DNA from: an uncultured Clostridia bacterium
GTDB taxonomy: Bacteria > Bacillota > Limnochordia > Darwinibacteriales > Darwinibacteriaceae
Length of the DNA stretch: 33,735 nucleotides
Assembly: GCA_900018335.1 (NCBI GenBank)
Contig: FIZK01000007.1
Span: 1 to 33,735 of the forward strand
Reading direction: 5' to 3'
Positions 1 to 6,961 of the stretch are shown piece after piece; the first letter of the stretch is position 1; the number at the start of each line of letters is the position of its first letter. The translations under genes and the position numbers were made by a program. The notes under the pieces are model-generated. The model worked only from the letters and a program-made list of their open reading frames with translations, was not told the origin of the DNA and searched no databases.

Positions 1-2
1 AT

Positions 3-422
3 AAGGCCCTCTGGACTTTGGTCATCGTCAGCGTCTGGCAGTATTCCGGCTACATGATGATCATCTTTATCGCCGGCCTTTCCAACATTCCCCGCGAGCT
101 TATAGAGGCAGCCACCATCGACGGCGCCACAGGCTTCCAGCGCCTGCGGACTATTGTGCTGCCCCTGATGGTCCCCGCCTTTATCGTTACTATCTTTCTG
201 ACCATCCAGCGCGGCTTTATGGTGTATGATGTAAACCTGGCCCTTACCAACGGGGGGCCCTTTAAAACCACCCAGCTGATCAGTATGTTTGTCTATGAAA
301 AGGCTTTCCTGGCGCAGCAGTATGGAGTGGGGCAGGCCCAGGCCTTCTTCCTGTTTGTCTTAGTGGCAGCCATCAGCCTGACCCAGGTGTACTTCACCAA
401 GAAGCTGGAGGTGGAGGTGTAA
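3..422 (+). CDS. Sugar ABC transporter permease, MalF/LacF type (5' end missing)
   Basis: This is the C-terminal part of an inner-membrane permease of a carbohydrate ABC importer. The reading frame is open to the left edge (it begins K-A-L-W-T before the first possible start), so the gene starts outside the window. The EAA loop that docks the ATPase is clear near residues 30-50 of the visible part (EAATIDGATGFQRLRTI), and hydrophobic segments lie on both sides. The stop codon overlaps the start of the next permease by one base (TAATG), so the two are translationally coupled and probably form the MalFG-like heterodimer. The GH32 enzyme and sugar kinase that follow suggest the substrate is sucrose or a fructo-oligosaccharide. 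The binding protein and ATPase are not visible. Confidence 0.9.
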   Translation, partial: KALWTLVIVSVWQYSGYMMIIFIAGLSNIPRELIEAATIDGATGFQRLRTIVLPLMVPAFIVTIFLTIQRGFMVYDVNLALTNGGPFKTTQLISMFVYEKAFLAQQYGVGQAQAFFLFVLVAAISLTQVYFTKKLEVEV

Positions 423-1252
423 TGCAAGCTCTCCGCCGTGTTTTCTCGCTTTTGCGCCATCTGGCCCTTTATGCACTTTTCGCGATCTATTTGTCCCCGT
501 TTTTCCTGGTGCTGATCAACGCCTTCAAGAGCAGGCGGGAGATTATCTCCAACCCCTTCGGGCTTCCACCCTCCTGGTCTTTGGACAACTTCATCACCGC
601 TTTCCAGCGCATGGGCTTTGTCTCCGCCTTCATGAACTCCTTAGTCATTACGGTGTTCAGCGTGATCGGCATCGCCGTGTTCGCCTCCATGACCGCCTAT
701 CTCTTTGTGCGTACGGATTGGCGGATCAATAAGGTGATGTTCTTTGGTATGGTGGCGTCCATGCTCATTCCTTTCCAGGCCATCATGATCCCTTTGGTCA
801 GGATCTATGGAGGTATGAACCTTTTGAACAGCCCTTGGAGTCTGATCTATATGTACCTGGGCTTCGGTTCGTCTTTCGCCGTTTTCCTTTACCACGGGTT
901 TATCAAATCCATTCCTAAAGAGCTGGAGGAAGCGGCCATGATCGACGGCTGCTCCAGGCTGCAGGTGTTCTTTAGGGTGGTCTTTCCCTTGCTCAAGTCC
1001 ACCACTTTGTCGTTGATCATCTTGAATGTGCTCTGGATCTGGAACGACTTCCTGCTGCCGTCTTTGGTGCTGATTTCAGCCAATAACCGCACTCTGCCCC
1101 TGACGACCTTTTACTTCCACGGCACCTATTCTTCAGACTACGGGCTGCTCATGGCCTCGCTCATGCTCACCATTCTGCCCGTGATCATCTTCTACGTGGC
1201 GCTGCAAAAGCACATCATCCGCGGGGTTATGGAAGGAGCCATTAAGGCATGA
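422..1252 (+). CDS. Sugar ABC transporter permease, MalG type
   Basis: This is the second membrane subunit of the carbohydrate importer, 276 aa, the usual length for MalG-like permeases. There is an N-terminal membrane segment near residues 15-35, further hydrophobic segments up to about 260, and the EAA loop at about 170-190 (EAAMIDGCSRLQ). The C-terminus is typical of the family (HIIRGVMEGAIKA). It overlaps the upstream permease by one base and the downstream GH32 gene by four (ATGA), so the genes form one tightly coupled operon. Substrate assignment to sucrose or fructan oligosaccharides is an inference from the neighbours only. Confidence 0.93.
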   Translation: MQALRRVFSLLRHLALYALFAIYLSPFFLVLINAFKSRREIISNPFGLPPSWSLDNFITAFQRMGFVSAFMNSLVITVFSVIGIAVFASMTAYLFVRTDWRINKVMFFGMVASMLIPFQAIMIPLVRIYGGMNLLNSPWSLIYMYLGFGSSFAVFLYHGFIKSIPKELEEAAMIDGCSRLQVFFRVVFPLLKSTTLSLIILNVLWIWNDFLLPSLVLISANNRTLPLTTFYFHGTYSSDYGLLMASLMLTILPVIIFYVALQKHIIRGVMEGAIKA

Positions 1253-2676
1253 GCCATGAACGGATGCTGCGCAGAGCAGACTTAAGGGTGGCGGAAGGGG
1301 CGGCCAAGGTCACGGACACCTTCCGCCTTCATTATCACTTGATGCCCCCGGCCCACTGGATGAACGATCCCAACGGCCTTGTCTACTTCCAGGGTTACTA
1401 CCATGTCTTCTACCAGCACCATCCTTACGGCCCCCAATGGGGGCCCATGCATTGGGGGCATGCCCGGACCAAGGATTTTATCACCTGGGAACATCTGCCC
1501 ATGGCCCTGGCCCCCAGTGAGGACTATGATGCCGGCGGCTGTTTTTCCGGCAGCGCGGTGGAGAAAGATGGAGTGCTCCATCTGTTTTACACAGGGGTGA
1601 GGGAGGAAGGCGGCAAGCTAATCCAGGTGCAGTGCCTGGCCACAAGCCGGGATGGCATCCGGTTCCGCAAAGATCACCGCAATCCCCTGATCACTAACTT
1701 CCCGCCGGAAGGGTCCGTTGATTTCCGGGATCCCAAGGTGTGGCAGCATGGGGGCAAGTGGTACATGGCCTTGGGATCTGGCAACGACGGACGGGGTAAG
1801 GTGCTGCTTTATCGATCAAACGACCTCAGCCAATGGGACTATATGGGGGTAGCTGCGAAAAGCGATGGAACCCAGGGGACCATCTGGGAATGCCCGGATC
1901 TTTTCCCCTTGGGGGATAAGCATGTTCTGCTGGTATCGCCCATGGGGACAGAGCCCCGCAGGGTACTCTATGCCGTGGGCGAAATGGACTACGAGGTGGG
2001 GAAGTTCCAGGCAGAAACCTGGGGCGAGCTGGACAAGGGGCCTGATTTCTATGCTCCCCAGACCTTCTTTGGCACCGACCGCCGCATCATGCTTGCGTGG
2101 ATGCAGTCGTGGGAAGGGGAGATCCCCAGCCAAAAGCACAACTGGGCAGGCGCCCTCACACTGCCTAGGGAGCTCATGCTGGATTCTGCTCGGCGGCTGC
2201 AGATCCGTCCCCTGCCCGAACTAAAGCGGCTGCGCGCCGATTTGGCCTTCGCCTCCGATCTTGTGCTGCAAGGCGAAACACGAATCCTTCCCAGCTGCAG
2301 CCTACAGGAAAGGGGCCTGGAGGCGGTCTTGCGTGTGGATTTGGCTGGGACAAGTGCTGCCCAGTTCGGTATAGCCTTCGGTGAAGGCATTAGAGTGGGA
2401 GTGGCGAAAGGGGATTGGCGGGTTTACCTGGACACGACCCGGGCTTCCCGGGGACACCGGGGCCGCTACTCCTGCAAACTATCATCGGGCCAGGAGAAGC
2501 TGGAGATCCGCATCTTCCTAGACCGATCGTCCGTTGAGCTCTTCGGTGCTGGGGAGGCTGCCTGCCTCACAGCCCGGGTTTACCCAAGCTCTCCAGAGCT
2601 GGTTCCTCAGGTGTTTGCCAGGGGCGGTGTGCTTAAGGCCAGCTTGGAGCTGTGGAGTCTGAGTAAAAGGGGTTGA
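1249..2676 (+). CDS. GH32 beta-fructosidase (sucrose/fructan hydrolase)
   Basis: This glycoside hydrolase family 32 enzyme hydrolyses beta-fructofuranosidic bonds in sucrose, sucrose-6-phosphate or fructo-oligosaccharides. It has 475 aa and no signal peptide, so it is cytoplasmic. All three catalytic motifs are visible: WMNDPNG with the nucleophile D40, RDP at 160-162 (transition-state stabiliser D161), and WECPDLF with the acid/base E214. The five-bladed propeller is followed by a C-terminal beta-sandwich from about residue 330; the RIFLDRSSVELF segment is typical of it. The start overlaps the stop of the permease gene. Since uptake here is by an ABC importer rather than a PTS, unphosphorylated sucrose or short fructans are the more likely substrates. 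Confidence 0.95.
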   Translation: MSHERMLRRADLRVAEGAAKVTDTFRLHYHLMPPAHWMNDPNGLVYFQGYYHVFYQHHPYGPQWGPMHWGHARTKDFITWEHLPMALAPSEDYDAGGCFSGSAVEKDGVLHLFYTGVREEGGKLIQVQCLATSRDGIRFRKDHRNPLITNFPPEGSVDFRDPKVWQHGGKWYMALGSGNDGRGKVLLYRSNDLSQWDYMGVAAKSDGTQGTIWECPDLFPLGDKHVLLVSPMGTEPRRVLYAVGEMDYEVGKFQAETWGELDKGPDFYAPQTFFGTDRRIMLAWMQSWEGEIPSQKHNWAGALTLPRELMLDSARRLQIRPLPELKRLRADLAFASDLVLQGETRILPSCSLQERGLEAVLRVDLAGTSAAQFGIAFGEGIRVGVAKGDWRVYLDTTRASRGHRGRYSCKLSSGQEKLEIRIFLDRSSVELFGAGEAACLTARVYPSSPELVPQVFARGGVLKASLELWSLSKRG

Positions 2677-2681
2677 GTGAG

Positions 2682-3650
2682 ATGTATGATGTGGTGGCGC
2701 TGGGCGAACTGCTCATCGATTTCACTCCCGCAGGGAAGTCTGAAAACGGCAATCCGCTCTTTGAATGCAATCCAGGCGGTGCCCCCGCCAACGTGCTGGC
2801 CTGCTTGGCTCAGCTGGGCAAAAAAACGGCCTTTGTGGGTAAAGTGGGCGATGATGAGTTCGGGCGCTTCTTGCGGGAGGTGCTGGTGGCCAGAGGCATT
2901 GCCACCCAGGGTCTAATCCTGGATGCAGAGGAGAGTACCACCCTGGCCTTTGTGCACCTGCACGCAGATGGGGACCGCTCCTTCAGTTTCTACAGGAAAC
3001 CTGGGGCCGACACTAGGCTGCGTCCTGAGGAAGTGGATAGAAGCCAGCTGGACGCTGCCATTTTCCACTTCGGCTCCTTGTCCCTAACCCACGAACCGGC
3101 CCGCAGTGCCACTTTGACTGCCCTGCGCTGGGCTAAGGAGAAGGGAATGCTGATCTCTTACGATCCAAACCTGAGGCCCCCGCTGTGGCCTAGTTTGGAG
3201 GAGGCTAAGCGCCAGATTCTGGCGGTGATGGATCAGGCCGACATTGTGAAGATCTCCCATGAGGAGCTGGAATTCCTCATGGGATCCGGTGACCTGGCAG
3301 GGGCAAGTGCGCAGCTCTGCCGCGAATTTGGCCTCACGCTGCTCCTGGTTACCCTGGGTAAGGACGGATGCTACTTCAGAGCAGGCGAGCTTGCAGGCCT
3401 TGTACCGGGGTTCAAGGTCCAGGCCGTTGACACCACCGGAGCCGGCGATGCCTTTTTAGGCGGGCTGCTCTTTGAGGTCTTGCGCCGAGACAAAGGGCCT
3501 AAGGAGTGGACTTCTGAGGAACTGGCGGAAAGCGTGCGCTTTGCCAACGCCGTGGGCGCCTTAGCCGTCACCCGCAAGGGCGGTATCCCGGCCATGCCCA
3601 GCTTGGCTCAGGTGGAAGAGTTTATGAGTAGAGCAAATATGGCTGAGTAA
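2682..3650 (+). CDS. PfkB-family carbohydrate kinase, probable fructokinase
   Basis: This ribokinase/PfkB-family kinase probably phosphorylates the fructose released by the upstream GH32 enzyme. Visible features are the N-terminal substrate-binding stretch with the GG pair (NPGGAPANV, residues 30-38), the family signature and the ATP-binding end motif DTTGAGDAF (250-258) with the catalytic base D256. The length, 322 aa, is normal. ATG 2682 is preferred over the TTG at 2673 because the GGGG ribosome binding site at 2669-2672 has proper spacing only for the ATG. It lies directly after the GH32 gene and is the last gene before a terminator. Fructokinase specificity is inferred from context; other hexoses cannot be excluded. 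Confidence 0.92.
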   Translation: MYDVVALGELLIDFTPAGKSENGNPLFECNPGGAPANVLACLAQLGKKTAFVGKVGDDEFGRFLREVLVARGIATQGLILDAEESTTLAFVHLHADGDRSFSFYRKPGADTRLRPEEVDRSQLDAAIFHFGSLSLTHEPARSATLTALRWAKEKGMLISYDPNLRPPLWPSLEEAKRQILAVMDQADIVKISHEELEFLMGSGDLAGASAQLCREFGLTLLLVTLGKDGCYFRAGELAGLVPGFKVQAVDTTGAGDAFLGGLLFEVLRRDKGPKEWTSEELAESVRFANAVGALAVTRKGGIPAMPSLAQVEEFMSRANMAE

Positions 3651-3666
3651 CTACAGTGAAAAGGAA

Positions 3667-3712
3667 ACCCCCGCAGCCTCACCTGGATAGTGAGGAGGCG
3701 GGGGTGCTTTTT
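3667..3712 (+). terminator. Rho-independent terminator after the fructose operon
   Basis: A hairpin starts ACCCCCGC and ends GCGGGGGT. Its arms are 16 bases with two mismatched positions and a 7-base loop, and it is followed by GCTTTTT. It begins 16 bases after the kinase stop codon and closes the permease-GH32-kinase operon. Confidence 0.9.
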
Positions 3713-3869
3713 CCTAGCTCTACCTTACGAGCTTCAGCAAGTGGGGCTAGTCTATGTTGTCTAAATAATCGTTTATCAGGGCAGGAAATTGGGAAAAGGA
3801 GGGGTATTAAAGCAAACATCGACAAAAATCGATGATGACTTGCTTGCCAGGGAAGGGGCGGTGATCGGT

Positions 3870-5465
3870 GTGTTGAAGAACCTGAGGATTTCCCAGAAGC
3901 TGTACGGGGTGATTATCCTGCTCATCATCTGTATCGCGGTCATGGGTGCCGTTTCAGGGCTCATGCTCCGACGGGTGGCTGACATTAACGACGAAGCCAA
4001 GGAAGCCTTAGCCCACGTCGCTATGCTGGATGAACTGGAGATCGCCCACCTGGATTGGGCGCTGCAGCTGTCCAACTCCTTGAACATGGAGCAGGCTTTC
4101 ACCGGGCAGTTGGATCACACCCAGTGCGCCCTGGGCAAATGGTATTACGACTTCGTAGACCCTGCAGAGTTTGCCAGGCTCCCCGCGCAGCTCCAGGCCG
4201 CTTACGCGGCTTTGGCTGAACCCCATGAGCAGCTCCACCGCTCAGCCGCGGACATGGCCAGCCTGCTGCAAAGCCAAGGCTATGCCGGGGCCGTGTGGGG
4301 GCAGGCTAGAAGTATGTACGAAGAGGTCACCGCGGTCCGTCTGCAGGCGGTGCGGGCCGCCCTGGACAGCATTGTAGATTTGGTGCGCGTGGAGGCGGCG
4401 GTTCTGGAAAACCAGGCCGATCAAGTGGCCCGGACCGCACAGACGATCACCTTAATCGTAATCGGCGTCGCCTTGCTTATCGCGGTTTTCCTGGGAGTGC
4501 TCACAGTGCGCTCAGTGTGCAAATCCCTACGCAGAACCGTGGCCCTAGTCCAGGAGCTGGGCAGGGGAGGAGGAGATCTCACCCAGCGCCTGCCGGTGCA
4601 CGGGCACGATGAAATGGCTAAACTGGCCGAAGGTATGAACAGCTTCATTGCCAAACTTCAGGAAATGATGATCAGCGTAACCCAGGCCTCGGCCCAGACC
4701 GCCACCGGCTCAGCACAGGTGGCCGCCGCGGTGGAGGAGACATCTGGGTCGGTGGCCAGCGTGTCCAGCACCACTAACGAGTTTGCCGCCTCAATCCAAA
4801 CCCTGAATGAACAGACCCAGGACATTGCCGACATGGCCAAGACTACGCTGGAAAGAACCTCTGAAGGCAGCCGGCAGATCGAGGAGACCCTAAATGTGAT
4901 GGGTGAAATCGACAGTGCCGTTTCCCAACTGAGGCAGGAAATCCGGGAGCTGGACGAGCAGTCCGATAAGATCCGCTCTATCGTGGGAATCATCACCGAT
5001 ATAGCCGAACAGACCAACCTGTTGGCCTTGAACGCCGCCATCGAAGCGGCCAGGGCTGGAGAACACGGACTGGGCTTTTCGGTGGTGTCGGAAGAGGTGC
5101 GCAAGCTGGCGGAAGAGTCTGCCCATGCCGCCAGTGAAATCACTGAGCTCATCGGACGCATGCAGAGGATCGTCCAGGAGACGGTGGAAAAGAGCGAGCG
5201 CAGTTCTCTGAAGGTTTCGGAGGGCAAGGAGACCGTCACCCAAAGCGGACGGATGTTCGCGGAAGTGCAGAATGTGATCACTGGGCTTTCCGACGCCATC
5301 GCCAAAGGCGCTGCTGCCATCGAGGATCTATCCGCGGCTGGCGAGGAGATTGCGGCAGGGAGTGAAGAGCAGTCGGCTTCCCTGGAGGAAATCGCCGCAT
5401 CCATGGATCAGATCGCCTCGGCAGCGGCTGAGCTGCAGAGGCTGGTGGAATATTTCCGTGTCTAG
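3870..5465 (+). CDS. Methyl-accepting chemotaxis protein with CZB-like sensor domain
   Basis: This is a membrane chemoreceptor that signals to the CheA/CheW array. In order: a short cytoplasmic start (KNLRISQKL), TM1, an extracytoplasmic region of about 170 residues, TM2 ([18 protein letters not shown]), a HAMP domain and a long coiled-coil signalling domain with the conserved hairpin tip ([20 protein letters not shown]). The sensor region carries Hx[11 protein letters not shown] and later His residues as in zinc-binding CZB domains. The start is uncertain. GTG 3870 gives the usual short tail before TM1, and a purine-rich AAGGGG lies at 3853-3858. An in-frame TTG at 3789 would add 27 unusual residues. 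It follows the fructose operon terminator, so it is probably transcribed alone. The ligand is unknown. Confidence 0.88.
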   Translation: MLKNLRISQKLYGVIILLIICIAVMGAVSGLMLRRVADINDEAKEALAHVAMLDELEIAHLDWALQLSNSLNMEQAFTGQLDHTQCALGKWYYDFVDPAEFARLPAQLQAAYAALAEPHEQLHRSAADMASLLQSQGYAGAVWGQARSMYEEVTAVRLQAVRAALDSIVDLVRVEAAVLENQADQVARTAQTITLIVIGVALLIAVFLGVLTVRSVCKSLRRTVALVQELGRGGGDLTQRLPVHGHDEMAKLAEGMNSFIAKLQEMMISVTQASAQTATGSAQVAAAVEETSGSVASVSSTTNEFAASIQTLNEQTQDIADMAKTTLERTSEGSRQIEETLNVMGEIDSAVSQLRQEIRELDEQSDKIRSIVGIITDIAEQTNLLALNAAIEAARAGEHGLGFSVVSEEVRKLAEESAHAASEITELIGRMQRIVQETVEKSERSSLKVSEGKETVTQSGRMFAEVQNVITGLSDAIAKGAAAIEDLSAAGEEIAAGSEEQSASLEEIAASMDQIASAAAELQRLVEYFRV

Positions 5466-5548
5466 GAGATACTTGTCGACGAGGCTTTGAAATAAGGGCG
5501 GGCTGGAATCGCTAGGGCCGGTTTCAGTCGCCGCCATCCTGAGAAAGG

Positions 5549-5593
5549 AACTCCTCCGCGCGATGGGCACGGCCATCGTGGTGGAGGAGTTTT
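5549..5593 (+). terminator. Hairpin terminator after the chemoreceptor gene
   Basis: The arms AACTCCTCC and GGAGGAGTT enclose an inner GATGG/CCATC stem, and the hairpin is followed by TTTT. It lies about 85 bases after the chemoreceptor stop and before the end of the convergent rhodanese gene, so it may serve both strands. The T run is short. Confidence 0.65.
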
Positions 5594-5625
5594 GCTATCT
5601 GTCGGCACTGAAAGGCAGTCAGAAG

Positions 5626-6897
5626 TTAATCGCCTGTCATGACCCGCCAATTCTCCATGCCGCCTAGGTTGTAGGCGGAGGTGTAGCCCAGTTCCAGAGC
5701 GAACTCCACTGCCTGCTGGGATCTGCCGCCTCCGCTGCAGTAGAAGATCAGTGCAGTGTTGGGATCGGGTACTTCGGCGCTCAGTCTGCTTTGGATCTCA
5801 CCGATAGGGATGTGGAGGCTGTGGGGGATAAAGCCCTGTTTTCTCCGCTCCTCTTCGCTCCTCACATCGATGAGGACCGCAGACCACGCCAGCAGTTCCC
5901 GCGCTTCTTCAACTGAAAGAACGTGCTGCAGAGCCTCGCTGATAATCAGGTCGAAGTAGAAGTCGGCACCCACAACCAACTGCTTCCCTCCGCCGGAGGC
6001 AATGGCCGTGAGCTCTGCTTCGGCGATGTCAAAAAGCTGATGACAGGAAACACAGTCCGAGATCTTCAGCAGGCGCCCACCGCTGCAGATGGCCAGGATG
6101 TACAGAGAGTCGCAGCTTAGATCCCTGATCTCCAGTTGAAGGCTGGGATCGAAGGGCTCGCCGTTGATCATGATCAGGCCCCAGGGTATCCAGACATCTC
6201 CGTCCTCGGTGAAGAGGAGGACAGGTCCAGAGTCGCTGTCCCGTGCCCGGCCGACCACCAAGAACACTGAGCCCAAATTGAAGACTTGAGAAAAGGAGAG
6301 GGGGTCGTAGTAGCCTTCGTATTCGCTGTTGAAGTTCAGGTGCGTCCAGTTCCGGCCATCGGTGCTCGTAAAAACGTCCGTTTCTTTGGTAATCAAGATC
6401 TGGCGGTGCTCGCTCGCGGCGGCGGAAATGATGTCACCGTCGGTGGGCAGCTGCAGGGGGTTCCAGTGCAGCCCATCGGAGGAAGTGTAGATCATCCCCC
6501 GTTCAGACCCGGCGAGGTACAAGCCGTCGGTGGCCGCAGTGCAGAGAATATCTCCGGCGGCAGCAGTGCTGCAGGGCTCAAAACGCCTGCCATCGGTGCT
6601 GTACAAAAGTGCTCCATTGCGGCCGCCCACGAGGACCACATCTCCCTGGGTGCACACAGTGAGCAGGTCTTCTTGGGTGGACAGCGACAGAGCTTCCCGC
6701 TCCTTGTCCAGGGAGATGACATCGGCCCTGCCGCCGGTTCCAACGGCGATAAAAGCGCCGTTGTAGTAGGCAGCATCTAAGTATCCTGGGCAATCCGCCG
6801 CCTCGACAGCAGCGGAGAAGAGCAGGCTCATCAGGCCTGCTAGAATCACGACTATGGAGGGAAGATAACGCCGAAGCTGTTTAAAAGGCATCTTCAT
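5626..6897 (-). CDS. Secreted protein: propeller-like repeats plus C-terminal rhodanese domain
   Basis: This 423-aa exported protein has a clear signal peptide (positive MKMPFKQLRR, hydrophobic core to about residue 27, cleavage near AVEA-ADC at 33-34). Residues 35 to about 310 contain repeated strand patterns with Asp-box-like TS-DG-xW units (for example TSSDGLHW, TSTDGRNW), suggesting a BNR/sortilin-like beta-propeller. The last 100 residues are a rhodanese domain (LIDVRSEEE, then YCSGGGRS with the active-site Cys387, ending GGMENWR). Rhodaneses transfer sulfane sulfur or sense thiols; the role of this one outside the cytoplasm is unknown. A CxxCH motif occurs at residues 282-286. It lies downstream of the GH3 gene on the same strand. 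Confidence 0.85.
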   Translation of the reverse strand: MKMPFKQLRRYLPSIVVILAGLMSLLFSAAVEAADCPGYLDAAYYNGAFIAVGTGGRADVISLDKEREALSLSTQEDLLTVCTQGDVVLVGGRNGALLYSTDGRRFEPCSTAAAGDILCTAATDGLYLAGSERGMIYTSSDGLHWNPLQLPTDGDIISAAASEHRQILITKETDVFTSTDGRNWTHLNFNSEYEGYYDPLSFSQVFNLGSVFLVVGRARDSDSGPVLLFTEDGDVWIPWGLIMINGEPFDPSLQLEIRDLSCDSLYILAICSGGRLLKISDCVSCHQLFDIAEAELTAIASGGGKQLVVGADFYFDLIISEALQHVLSVEEARELLAWSAVLIDVRSEEERRKQGFIPHSLHIPIGEIQSRLSAEVPDPNTALIFYCSGGGRSQQAVEFALELGYTSAYNLGGMENWRVMTGD

Positions 6898-6924
6898 TCA
6901 CCCTAACGGTCTGTGGTGAAGGAG

Positions 6925-6953
6925 GGGAGCCGCTGGTGAGACCAGCAGCTCCC
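6925..6953 (-). other. Stem-loop between the GH3 and rhodanese genes
   Basis: The arms GGGAGCCGCTGGT and ACCAGCAGCTCCC form a 13-bp stem with one mismatch and a 3-base loop. It starts 8 bases after the GH3 stop on the minus strand. There is no T run after it in that direction, so it may be a processing or mRNA-stabilising hairpin or a weak terminator rather than a full one. Confidence 0.6.
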
Positions 6954-6961
6954 TTTGGTGG

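Noticed and set aside
3764-3777. Operator-like AATAATCGTTTATC before the chemoreceptor gene
   Set aside because: It matches the LacI-type 14-mer at only 10 of 14 positions, fails at both palindrome ends, and has no convincing promoter beside it.
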